Below are positions 35,537-47,414 of a stretch of 64,000 nucleotides of DNA, in pieces. The notes below the pieces were generated by a model, which was given only the letters and a program-made list of their open reading frames with translations, made no database searches and was not told the origin of the DNA. This stretch comes from Zingiber officinale (Eukaryota > Streptophyta > Magnoliopsida > Zingiberales > Zingiberaceae). The stretch spans positions 22,251,173 to 22,315,172 of the forward strand of contig NC_055998.1 of NCBI RefSeq assembly GCF_018446385.1, written 5' to 3'. A program made the position numbers and the translations under genes. The first letter of the stretch is position 1; each line of letters starts with the position of its first letter.

Positions 35537-37841
35537 TTAATGAAGAAAGGGAAAATTTTGAGTGAGTATGAAAATGTTTTAAATAGGGTAGATAATGAGA
35601 ATATTGACATTGATGAACAATTTATTTTTTCAATTGATATATATAATCCAAGAAATTTGGATAATCTTGATAACAATGCATGTGATATTTTAGTTGCGAA
35701 AGGGCCTATAAGAGAAATGAATATTGTATATCCTTTAGACAACACTTCTAGGCATTTTTCTTGTGCTCATTATTTTAGACATTTAAGTAATGGAGAAATA
35801 AGAGACCGAAAGTGGTTGGTTTATAGTAAATATGTGGATAAAGTTTATTGCTTTTGTTGTAAGTTGTTTAAATATGAAAACAATAGAAGTTCATTAGCAA
35901 AGGATGGATTTAGAGATTGGAAACATCTTAGTGAACAACTTAAAGAACATGAAAATACTATTGAACATATAACTAACATGAACACTTGGCATGAATTAAA
36001 AATGCGATTAAATAAAAATCAAACAATTGATAAAGACCTACAATGAGAAATTTTCAAAGAAAAAGAGTGTTAGAGACAAGCTATAACAAGAATATTAGCA
36101 ATTGTAAAATATCTTTCTAAACGTTATTTGGATTTTCAAGGATCTAATGAAAAACTTTATCAAGACAATAATAGAATTTTTTGGGGTTGATTGAAATGGT
36201 TGTTGAATTTGATTATGTGATGCAAGATCATATTAGATATATTCAAAATAATGAAATTCATTATCATTACCTAGGTCATAAAATTCAGAATGAGTTGATT
36301 TCTATTTTAGCTAATAATGTTAAAAGTGTTATCATTAATAAAATTAAAGAAGCAAAATATTTTTCAATAATTCTTGATTGTACCCCAGATATAAGTCATC
36401 AAGAACAAATGACTTTTATAGTACGATGTGTTAATATGTCAGTTAATAAAGTGAAAAATAGAGGAGTACTTTTTAGAGTTTCTAAAAGTAGATGATACAT
36501 CTAGTTTAGGACTTTTTTTAATGAATTATAAAATGTGTTAAAATCACTTGATCTTAGTATTGAAAATATTAGAGGTCAAGGTTATGATAATGGTTCCAAT
36601 ATGAAAGGAAAACACCAAGGAATTCAAAAGAGGTTACTTGAAATAAATCCAAGAGCGTTGTATATGTCGTGTGCTTGTCATAGTCTTAATCTAACTCTTA
36701 GTGATATGACACACTCTTGTGTTAAAGTTGTTTCTTTTTTTTTGGAGTAGTGCAACACATATATACATTATTTTTAAGTTCTCCTAAGAGATGGAAAATT
36801 TTACTTAATAATGTGAAGGGATTAACCGTCAAATCTTTGTCGAATACTTGTTGGGAAAGTCATATTAAAAGTGTTCAAGCTATTATATTTCAAATTTTGG
36901 AAGTGAGAGCAACTTTACTTGAATTAAATAATATTTGTGATGATGCAAAGTCAATAAGTGAAGCTGAAAGTTTAACTAATTCAAACGAAAATTTTGAATT
37001 TTTACTTGGTATGGTCATTTGGTATGATATCTTATTTGTTATAAACATGGTGAGTAAGAAATTACAATCAAAATCTATGTGCATTGACTCTGTCAGGAAA
37101 CAATTAGAAGGTGTAATCTCATTTTTTGAAAAGTATAGGAATGATGGTTTTGCTACAAGTTTGACTATTGCTAAGAGTCTTGCATTAGATATGAATATAG
37201 AACCAATATTTACAACAAAGCGTCATATTTTTAGGAAAAGGCAATTTAATGAAAGAGAAGATGATGAAGTTTCACTATCACTAGAAGAGTCCTTTAGAAT
37301 TGATTATTTTATTATTGTTGTGGACATGACAATTGCTTCTTTAAAATGTAGATTCGAGCAAATGAAAACCTTTGAAAATATATTTGGTTTTTTATTTGAT
37401 TCAAAAACATTAAAAACTTTGGATGATGATGAATTGAGAAAATATTGTGTCAATTTAAAATCTACTCTAACTCATGGCAACTCATCAGATGTTGACTTAG
37501 ATGATTTATTTACTGAATTAAAAATATTACAAATGACTTTACCAAATATGATAATGTTTGCAATTGATATTCTTGAATTTGTTCACAATGTAGATTGTTA
37601 TCCAAATGTTGCAATTGCTTATAGAATTTTGTTGACTATGTCTATTACAGTAGCATCGGCTGAAAGGAGTTTTTCAAAATTAAAATTATTAAAAATATAT
37701 ATTAGATCATCAATGTCTCAAGAAAGATTAAATGGATTGACAATTTTATGTATTGAGAAAGACATCTTGGAAAATCTTGAAACTGATAATATTATAGAAG
37801 ATTTTGCAAATAGAAATGCTAGAAGAAGTCATTGTAGATAA
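35537..37841 (+). pseudogene. TTF-type/DUF4371 hAT transposase, multiply broken
   Basis: Order of parts: the N-terminal exon (35537-35733), a TTF-type zinc finger ([35 protein letters not shown], about 35800-35990), a DUF4371-like core ([40 protein letters not shown], 36220-36440; GQGYDNGSNMKGKHQGIQKR, 36570-36630; SCACHSLNLTLSD), and the C-terminal hAT dimerisation region (LLTMSITVASAERSFSKLKL, 37626-37685; LTILCIEKDILENL). Lesions: TGA at 36044, a TAG near 36070, and frameshifts near 36180, 36465-36510 and 36745. The last 1.1 kb (36750-37841) is still open. The function is element mobility in trans, now lost. Confidence 0.88.
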
Positions 37842-37929
37842 ATTATATATTATTAGAAATTTATTTGGGATTTCATTTTATGATTTCGCCTAGGGCCTCC
37901 TGAGTCGAAGGACTGGGGTTGGTTAGAGT

Positions 37930-38760
37930 TGTTAATACCTTTGATAGTTTTGATGTAGTCAACTAAGTTCAGTTAGGTCCTGTTATGTTTGATCCTTGTG
38001 TCTAAATATACAGAAGCTTAGAAACACAAGAAATCGAGCGGAAAATGTAGCTAGCGAGAAGGATGACATGGGAAGGGAGTCGACGGGCTCGGTGCATCCA
38101 AAGAACGAGATACTGCAGAAGAGTACACCGACATATGAGAAGGATGCACACAGCAGTCCGATGGGCGAGAAGTCAGGGAGGAAGGCTGCTCGAGGAGAAG
38201 GTTGGATTTAGGTCTCCGGTTAGCTGGAGAATCACCTACGTAAAAAGATCAAAAAAGGAGCTAATCTTCCATATTGAAGACACCTTCCATGGCTTGGAAG
38301 GTGTCTTCCAAGTGACCGTTAGCGAAGATAAAGTTTATCTTTGCACAAATAAAACTTGCCACGCTGGAGGTGCATCCCATCTTATTGAAAGTGTCTTCCA
38401 ACCTTGGATAAGATTTTATAGAGGCTATAAAATGACCCCTGGAGCTAGGAATAATGCAACAATTGAACTACAAATCTTGTATTCACTTCCTAGTCATTCT
38501 GTGAGCTGTCAACGTCTGTAAGAGGCTACTCCACCTTCAACAAAGGAGTTTTTCTAGTGGAGTTTTTTTCAACGCCTTGCATTAAAAATCACCTAATTTG
38601 TAACTAAGTAAATAGATTGTCCTCTTACTTTTCTTTAATTGTTCATTTTTATTATTCTATTTATTATTATTATGCTACTAATCAAATCAAAAGGATGTAA
38701 AGGCGTTTACTTTTTCTATAGGCAATTTGTCCCCCTCTTGTCGGCCCCGCTGTGCCAACA
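37930..38760 (+). mobile_element. 5' LTR of a plus-strand copia-like element (831 bp)
   Basis: It starts TGTTAATACC directly after the hAT target duplication and ends CTGTGCCAACA. TGGTATTGAAGC (38763-38774), two bases after the end, resembles the initiator-Met primer-binding site TGGTATCAGAGC with three changes. A strong 14-bp hairpin (38276-38308) lies in the middle. Confidence 0.7.
38276..38308. repeat. Perfect 14-bp hairpin in the LTR
   Basis: Arms gaagacaccttcca and tggaaggtgtcttc with a 5-nt loop tggct. A further partial copy (gaaagtgtcttccaa) lies near 38388. Confidence 0.85.
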
Positions 38761-38802
38761 AATGGTATTGAAGCTAAAACACCTCAGAAGGACTAATCGT
38801 TA

Positions 38803-39039
38803 ACTGAAACATCGAGATGATGGCCTGACTGACAATTTACCCGTCGAAGTTCGAAAGAGACTTCGTGCAATAGAAACACCGGATGGAGGTATTCTTTAAA
38901 ATGGACTTTGAGATTCTCTTAATTATAAAATATGATTTTGTAGCTCCCAAAGACTCACAAGGAAATGAAAAAGAAGAATATCAATGGACCAAGAAGGAGC
39001 AAGCAGACTTCATAGCAAATGGATGAGTAGAGTTCCACC
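38803..39039 (+). pseudogene. Start of a copia gag, cut by the next insertion
   Basis: In frame one reads segments like RMEVFFKMDFEILLIIKYDF and DSQGNEKEEYQWTKKEQADF, which resemble the N-terminal gag of plant copia elements. It contains stops and is interrupted at agttccacc|TGTTGG (39040), where the minus-strand copia starts. The rest must lie beyond the right edge of the window. Confidence 0.6.
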
Positions 39040-41648
39040 TGTTGGTTGATACTCGGAATATCGTATCGGTTCCCCTGTACAAAAATTTTGTATAAGTCCT
39101 GAACCATTCCTAACAACCTATTGTGTTCTTTATAAATTAAATTAGGAATCGCAAACAGAACTTAACATTATTGATTCCAAATTTAACTTATCTGTTCTTA
39201 GAGGTTTAGACTTGGATCGCAAACGATACTTAACATTATTGATCCAAATCCACCCATGTTACAAATTCAATTAAATATTAATTTCATATATCGGCTTCCA
39301 GGTTAAACATGGCGAGGCACTATGCCTTCTTGGGTATGGGAGCATCCACCACTTCCTAGACAAAGCGTTTCAACGAAATTTAATATTTAGTTTCCTTATA
39401 GTAACCCTAGGTTTAACCAAAACGAACAATCGAATCACAAGTTCAAAAAAAAATAATAAAACACAAACACGAATCACAAATTCGAAATCTAGAATCATAT
39501 GCCTCTTGTGTTTGGTATTTCAAAATCTATACAAAGAAAACTAGTATGATGCGGAATAGAATTACTAGTTATACCTTTCTTTGTTAGCAACAACCTCTTG
39601 ATCTTCTATCGTATTCCTCTTCTTACCTTGGACGTCGTGTGGGCGACGATCTACCAAGACGAGAACCACCCAAGCTTTCTTCTTCTCCAAGCAAGTTTCG
39701 GCCACCACAAGAACTCCAAGAGAAGATAAGGTTCGGTCACCACCAAGCTCCAAGGGATGCTAAGAAACAATACCTCCTATCTCTCCTTCTTCCTTTATCA
39801 AGATTCGGCCACCAACCAAGCTCCTTGAGATGAAGATGCCGCCGGCCAAGGAAGAAGAATAGGAGAGGGAGAGGAAGAGAGGGGCCGACCACCAACCAAG
39901 GAAGAGAGGAACCAAAGAAGATATCTTGTTCTAAGGTGAGACACCTCTACTCTCTCTTTTATATTCCTTGGTCTGGGAAAATAAGGAAAGTTTTATTAAA
40001 ACTTCCTTATTCTCTTTGCCAATGAAAGGAAAGTTTAATAAAATTTCTCTTTCAAACTATATATGGCCGACCACCTTAATCCCTCCAAATAAGGAAAGTT
40101 TTAAACACAAAATTAAAACTTCCTAATTTATTTTCAGAAATTTTTAAATAAAATTTCTCTTTTGAAAATTTCCTTTATGTTTGGTCATAAAAGGAAACTT
40201 TTATAAATTAAAATCTCTCTATTAAACATGTGGATGATTTACAAAAATAAAAGTTTTCTCTAAAATTAAAATCTTCCTTTCAATCTACAAATAAGGAAAG
40301 ATATCAAATCTTTTCTTAATCTTTTGTAGAAACTATAAAAGGAAAGATTTAATTTTAAAACTCTCTTTTAAATCATGAGGATGGTTACAAAAAAGGAAAG
40401 TTTTATCAAAAATTAAAATTTTCCTTTTAACTATTAATAAGGAAAGATATCAAACATTTCACTTAATCTTTTGTAGAAAACTATAAAAGGAAAGATTTAA
40501 ATTTTAAATTCTCTTTTAAAACCATGGCATCCACATAAGAAAGATTTTAAAAAATAAAAACCTTTTAATTTATTGTGGCCAGCCACACCAAGCTTGGGTT
40601 CAAGCTAGGGCCGACCACCTAATGAAACCAACTCACCTTGGTTTGGTCGGCCCTAGCTTGGGCTCCAAGCTAGGCTTGGCCGACCACCTTAAGGTGGGTA
40701 AGAAGGTGGGTATGGGTGGGTATAATACTTTATAAATAAGAGACTATGATAGGGACCGAGAGGAGGAATTGGTTTTGGTCTCCCGATAAAATTAAGCTTC
40801 TCGTGTTCGCCCCGAACACCTAACTTAATTTCATCAATAATAATTCATACCACTAAAGAATTATTATTGAACTACCGCACCAATCGCAAATTACATTTTG
40901 GGCTCCTTCTTATCATGAGTGTGTTAGTCTCCCTGTGTTTAAGATATAGAATGCCCACTAATTAAATGAGTTACTGACAACTCACTTAATTAATATCTAG
41001 CTCCAAGAGTAGTACCACTCAATCTTATCGTCATGTCAGACTAAGTCCACCTGCAAGGTTTACATGACAATCCTTATGAGCTCCTCTTGGGGACATTATC
41101 AACCTAGATTACTAGGACACAGTTTCCTTCTATAATCAACAACACACACTATAAATAATATCATTTTCCAACTTATCTAGCCTATTGATTTATTGAATTA
41201 AATCACACCTTTTGATAAGTCAAAGAAATAAATACTAGATATATGTGTTTGTTATTATATCAGGATTAAGAGCACACACTTTCATAATAACAAAGGTCTT
41301 GTTCTTTTATTCAGTCAGTATAAAAAGAACTTACCTTAAATGGTCCAGCTCAATACACTTTGAGTGTATTAGTGTAATTTTATAGTCAAGATAAACTAAT
41401 ACTAAATTACACTACGACTATTCCAATGGTTTGTTCCTATCCATCTCAGTCGTGAGCAACTGTTTATAATTTATAAAGAATTGGTAACATTATCTTCTGT
41501 GTATGACACCACACACCATGTTATCTATAATATAAATTAATTGAACAACTACACTTAGCATATAAATATAGACATTTGACCAATGTGATTCTTTATTTAT
41601 AAAATAAATGTTTATATAAAAGCTAGGCTTTTAGTATACACTCTAACA
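39040..41648 (-). mobile_element. 3' LTR of the outer minus-strand copia element (2609 bp)
   Basis: On the minus strand it runs TGTTAGAGTGTATACTAAAA to GAGTATCAACCAACA. The polypurine tract AAGTGGGAGAT abuts it at 41659-41649. A TATA-like TATTTATAAAG lies at 40738-40728. A 7-bp hairpin gtgttcgccccgaacac (40803-40819) is conserved in all three copies of this LTR. It is clearly closer to the LTR at 59468 than to that at 44579 (for example both have cctagacaaagcgtttcaac), so these two pair. Confidence 0.85.
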
Positions 41649-44578
41649 ATCTCCCACTTATACTAAAAGACTATGCTGCCATAAATACTGTCATACATCT
41701 GATTCCCATTCCTTCATCATGCCCGTCAAAAGCTCTTGCCTTAAGGGCCTTAGAAAAAGGATCTTCCGTTTATCATTTAATGCAATCTAGGTGACAACAA
41801 TTTCTTCTCGTTATACGATGTCTCGTATTGGGTGGTACTTGCGCTCTATGTGTTTACTTGCTTTATGAGCTTGTGGTTCCTTCGAGTTTGCTACTGCACC
41901 ATTTATTATTACAATACACTGTAATAATTTTGGACAAACCAAGAATCATATTTAAGTTCATCATGAAGTTTTTGAGTCATACTGCTTTTATGACTTCCTC
42001 AGAGGTTGCCACATACTTAGCTTCTATGGTGGAGTCCGAAAAAGCATCTCACCTTAACACTCCTTCATTGTTATGGCTCTACCTCCTAAAGTAAACACAA
42101 ACCCCGAGATTGACTTACTATTTGTCCCTATCTAATTGGAAGTCAGAATTCGTGTAACCCACAAGAAGCAAATCATCTGCTTGGTAAACCAGTATATAAT
42201 CTCTAGTCCTTCTCAGGTACTTCAATATATGCTTTACAGCAGTCCAATGTCCTTGTTCAGGGTTACTTTGATATCTGCTAATCATGCCCACGACAAAATA
42301 GATATCCGGTCTCGTGCATAGCATACATTAGGCTTCCTACAGCTGAAGCATAAGGAACTACTTTTATGTCCTCTATCTCTTTCGATGTCTTCGAAGACAT
42401 CTCTTTAGATAAAGCTACTCCATGTCTAAAAGGTAGAAACCTTTCTTGGAATCTTGCATGCTAAAACGAGATATGATTGTATCGATATATGAAGCTCGAG
42501 ATAAGCGCAACATTCTTTTCTTGTGATCCCTTATTACTTTGATCCCGAGAATATGTGCTCATTCACCCAAGTCCTTTATATCGAATTACTTGGAAAATCA
42601 TATCCTTACTTCCGACAACACTTTGATATTGTTTTCAATTATCAAAAATGTCATCTATGTATAGTACAAGAAATACCACCACGTTTCCATCACACTTTTT
42701 GTATACACAAGACTCATCCGGACACTGAATAAATCCATATGACTGGATTACTTCATTAAACCGGATGTTCCAAGACCTTGAAGCTTGTTTCAGTCTATAA
42801 ATAGATCGACTGAGCTTACATACTAGATGTTCTTTGCCCTTTGCAATAAACTCTTCTGGTTGCTACATATGGATGTCTTCTTCAAGACTTTCGTTAAGGA
42901 AAGTTGTCTTGACATCCATTTGCCAAACCTTATAATCCATATGAGTGGCAATAGATAAGAGTATCCAGATAGACTTAAGCATAGCTACTGGTGAAAAGGT
43001 TTCCTCATAATCGATTCCCTCTTTCTGAGTATACCCCTTCGCTACAAGCCTTGCTCTGAAGGTTTCTACGTTCCCATCTATCCCTCTTTTCCTTTTGTAG
43101 ATCCACTTACATCCAACGACTTTTACACCATTTTGTGATTCTACAAGCTCCTAGAACTTATTAGAATACATAGATTCTATTTCAGAATTCATTGCTCTTT
43201 GCCAAGATTCTGTATCTATATCTTAGAGTGATTCGTCATATGTTCAGGGATCAGGTTCATGTTTACCTGGGACCAAGTCAGACGACTCTCCCAAAAACAT
43301 AAATCTTTCAAGTTGCCCAACAACCCTCCCACTATGACGAGACACTGTCTGTTGTTGTGTATCATTTGTGATACGTGTTATAGTTTCTTATGATATTTCA
43401 TCTTGCACTGTTGGTACTAAAGTAGGCGTGCCCTCTCGCATTTCTTCTAGAATAATTTCACTCATGGGTTTATGGTTTATTACATAATCTTCCTCTAAAA
43501 TTGAGCATTGGTGCTAACAATGATCTTCTGATTTTTAGGATTATAAAACAAACCACCTTTCGTTCCCTTAAAATATTCTACAAACAGACAAGCTTCTGTA
43601 TGTAATTCCAACTTGTCAGTATCTCCCTTCAACACATGTGCTAGATTACCCCATATCCAAATATGACTCAGACTAGGCTTATGGCCATTCCATAATTCTA
43701 TGGGAGTAGAGGGTACTGACTTAGAAGGTACCATATTCAGAATGTACACTGCTGTTTCCAGAGCATATCCCCAAAATGAATTTGGTAATTCTGAATAACT
43801 CATTATTTATCTAACTATTTTCATAAGAGTCCTATACCTTCATTCTGCCACACCATTCTATTGGGGTGTATCAAGTGCAGTCAGTTGGGATTGAATCTCG
43901 ACTTCTGATAAGTGACTCCTAAACTCTCCTAAGAGGTATTTGCCACTATGATCTCACCGTAGAGTCTTGATACTTTTACCTTGATGTTTCTCCACATCAG
44001 TCTTGTACTCTTTGAACTTATCAAGGCACTTAGACTTGTGGCGTATCAAGTAAATGTCCCATATCTCGAATAGTTATCTATAAAAGAGACAAAATATTCG
44101 AAACCACCTTTTACCTGGATAGACATAGGACCGCATAAATCAGAATGAACTAGTTCTAACACATCTTTGGCTCCATACCCCTTCGACTTAAAAGCTTCTT
44201 GGTTATTTTTCCTTCCAAGTAAGACTCGTAGGTTGGAAAGTTTTCCACTACCAATGAACTCAAAAGTTCATCGGCTATTATCCTTTGAATCCTACTCAAG
44301 TTAATATAACCTAGCCTTAGATACCAAAGATATGATTGGTTCATTTCTGAAGGTTGCTTTCTCTTAATAGAGTTATAAGATGTGCTATTAATTTTCATTT
44401 GTTACATCGTGGGAGTTATTGGATTTAGAGTATACAAATTGCCAACGAACATACCAGAACAGATAACTTCCCTATTTATCTTGATAACACCTTTGCTATC
44501 ATAAATAGACAGAATATCCATCCTTGTATTGTTTAGAAACTGAAATCAAGTTCTTTCTAAAACTTGGTACGTAAAGAC
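41649..44578 (-). pseudogene. Copia pol of the outer element: pre-integrase to RNase H
   Basis: Minus strand, read from 44578 downwards: a GAG-pre-integrase block (QSYLWYLRLGYINLSRIQRI, about 44330), integrase with its C-terminal part ([40 protein letters not shown], 43795-43640), the reverse transcriptase, and the RT/RNase H connection (RPDIYFVVGMISRYQSNPEQ; GHWTAVKHILKYLRRTRDY, 42320-42200), then RNase H down to the polypurine tract. Many stops and frameshifts; no part is a working enzyme. It breaks exactly at gtaaagac|TGTTGG where the second LTR starts. Protease and gag of this element are at 57.7-59.5 kb. Confidence 0.82.
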
Positions 44579-47183
44579 TGTTGGTTGATACTCGAAATAT
44601 CGTACCGGTTCCCCTGTACAAAAATTATGTACAAGTCTTGAACCATTCCTAACAACCTATTGTGTTCTTTAGAAATTAAATTAGGAATCGCAAACGGAAC
44701 TTAACATTATTGATTCCAAATTTAACTTATATGTTCTTAGAGGTTTAGACTTGGATCGCAAACGATACTTAACATTATTAATCCAAGTCCACCTATGTTA
44801 CAAAGTTGATTAAATATTTATTTCTAAAATTGGCTTCCAGGTTAAACATGGCGAGGCACTAGGCCTTCTTGGTTATGAGATCATCCACCACTTCCTTGAC
44901 AAAGTCTTTTACAGAAATTCAATATTCAATCTCCTTATAGTAACCCTAGGTTTAACCAATAAGAACAATCGAATCACAAGATCGAAAAAGAAAAGAAAGG
45001 AATACAAACTTGAATCACAAATTTGAAACCTAGAATCATATGCCTCTTGTGTTTGGTATTTCAAAATCTATACAAAGAAAACTAGTATGATGCGGAATAG
45101 AATTACTAGTTATACCTTTCTTTGTAAGCAACAACCTCTTAATCTTCTATCGTATTCCTCTTCTTATCTCGGATGTTGTGTGGGCGACGATCTACCGAGA
45201 TGAGAATCCACCCAAGCTACCTTCCTCTCCAAGCAAGATTCGACCACCTCAATAACTCCAAGAAAGGATGAGGTTCGACCACCACCACCAAGCTCTAAGG
45301 GATACTAGAAACAAAACCTTCTTTTTCTCCTTCTCCAAGAAAAATCGTGCCACCACAAGAGCTCCAAGAGATGATGTGGTTCGGCCACAAAAGAAGAAAT
45401 GAGAAGAGGAATAGGGTCGGCCATACCAAGGAAGAAAAGAGAGAGGAATAACAGATGATAGGTTATTAGGTGAGACACCTCTACCCTCTCTTTTATATTC
45501 CTTGGTCTTGGCAAATAAGGAAAGTTTTAATAAAACTACCTTATTCTCTTTGCCAATGAAAGGAAAATTTAATTAAAATTTCCTTTAATCCTTTATCATG
45601 GTCGACCACATCAATTGCTCCAAATAAGACAAGTTTTAAACACAAAATTAAAACTTCCTTATTTGTTTCTAGAAATTTTTAAAATAAAAATTTCTCTATT
45701 AATTTTCCCTTCATGATTGGTTATAATAGGAAATTTTATAAATTAAAATATTTCTTATTAAAACATGTGGATGATTTCCAAAAAGGAAAGTTTTCTTTAA
45801 AATTAAAATCTTCCTCTCACTCTACAAATAAGGAAAGATATCATATCTTTTCTTAATCTTTTGTAAAAACTACAATAGGAAAGATTTAATTTTAAAACTC
45901 TCTTTTAAATCATGAAGATGGTTACAAAAAATGAAAGTTTTATCAAAAATTAAAATCTTCCTTTTAACTACAAATAAGTAAAGATATCAAACCTTTCACT
46001 TAATCTTTTATAGAAAGCTATAAAAGGAAAGATTTAAATTTTTAACTCTCTTTTAAAACTATGGTATCAACATAAGAAAAGATTTTAAAAATAAAATCCT
46101 TTTATTTTATATCGCTGGCCACACCAAGCTTGGGCTCCAAGCTATGGCCGGCCACCCTACTTGGCTCAAGACTTTGGCTTGGCCAGTCCAAGCTTGGGTT
46201 CCAAGCTTGCTTGGCCGGCCACCTAAGGGTGGGTAGGAAGTGGGTATTTGGTGAATATAATTCTCTATATAAAAGAGGCTACGATAGGGACCGAGAGGAG
46301 GAATTGGTTTTGGTCTCCCGATGAAATTAAGCTTCCTGTGTTCGCCCCGAACACCCAACTTAATTTCATCAACAATAATTCATACCACTAAAGAATTATT
46401 ATTGAGCTACCGCACCAATCCTAAATTACATTTTGGGCTCCTTCTTATCATGAGTGTGTTAGTCTCCCTGTGTTTAAGATATAGAATGTCCACTAATTAA
46501 ATCAGTTACTGACAACTCACTTAATTAATATCTAGCTCCAAGAGTAGTACCACTTAACCTTATCATCATGTCAGACTAAGTCCACCTGCAGAGTTTACAT
46601 GGCAATCCTTATAAGCTCCTCTTGGGGACATCATCAACCTAGATTACTAGGACACAGTTTTCTTCTATAATCAACAACACACACTATAAATAATATCATT
46701 TCTCAACTTATCGGGCCTATTGATTTATTGAACTAAATCACACCCTTTGATAAGTCAAAGAAATAAATACTAGGTATATGTGCTTGTTATTATATCAGGA
46801 TTAAGAGCACACACTTCCATAATAACAAAGGTCTTGTTCTTTTATGTAGTCAGTACAAAAAGAACTTACCTTAAATGGTCCAGCTCAATATACTCTGAGT
46901 GTACTAATGTAATTTTATAGTCAAGATAAACTAATACCAAATTATAGTATGACTATTCCAATGGTTTGTTCCTATCCATCTAAGTCGTGAGCAACTATTT
47001 ATAATTTATAAAGAACTGAAAATATTATCTTCTATGTGTGACACCACACACCATGTTATCTACAATATAAATTAATTGAACAACTACACTTAGCATATAA
47101 ATGTAGACATTTGACCAATGTGATTCTTTATTTATAAAATAAATGTTTATACAAAAGCTAGACTTTTAGTATACACTCTAACA
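44579..47183 (-). mobile_element. 3' LTR of the inner minus-strand copia element (2605 bp)
   Basis: Same family and same ends as the LTR at 39040 but more diverged (for example ttgacaaagtcttttacaga in place of the block shared by the other two). The polypurine tract AAGTGGGAGAT follows at 47194-47184. Its own 5' LTR is missing: the only other LTR to the right pairs with the outer element. Confidence 0.82.
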
Positions 47184-47414
47184 ATCTCCCACTTATACTA
47201 AAAGACTATGCTGTCATAAATGCTGTCATACATCTGATTCTCATTCCTTCAACATGCTGATCGAAAGCTTTCGTCGGAAGGGCCTTAGTGAAAGGATCTT
47301 CCGGTTATCATCTGATGCAATCTAGGCGACAACAACTTCTCCTCGTTATACGATGTTTCGTATTGGGTGGTACTTGCGCTCTATGTGTGTACTTGCTTTA
47401 TGGGCTTGTGGTTC

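Larger units (their letters stand above)
28474..35733. repeat. Four tandem copies of a 541-bp MITE-half plus hAT-exon unit
   Basis: Each unit runs from the MITE midpoint (atatcaaaatatatttattt) through the MITE right end and TTA into the hAT N-terminal exon, ending at gaatattgtatatc. The anchor word lies at 28481, 29021, 34667 and 35208; after removing the insertions in unit two (29057-30310 and about 30525-34389) the spacing is 540-541 bp each time. Only the last unit continues into the rest of the transposase (ctttagacaacacttctagg). Repeat borders share tatc/aaat microhomology. Confidence 0.85.
26870..37921 (+). mobile_element. Large hAT element (about 11 kb with nested insertions)
   Basis: The left end CAGGCCCGACCCT and the right end AGGACTGGGGTTG form decayed inverted termini (8 of 13 positions). 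The flanks are GTTAGAGC (26862-26869) and GTTAGAGT (37922-37929), an 8-bp duplication with one change. Subterminal GGGGGGCCCC plus a T run on the left and CGCCTAGGGCCTCC on the right match the smaller hAT at 24787. Without the MITE, the tandem copies and the LTR insertions the element would be about 4.3 kb. The transposase is broken, so it can no longer move by itself. Confidence 0.75.

Noticed and set aside
41828-42094. 88-codon plus-strand frame (similar one at 54993-55199)
   Set aside because: Antisense to the RNase H part of copia pol in both places.
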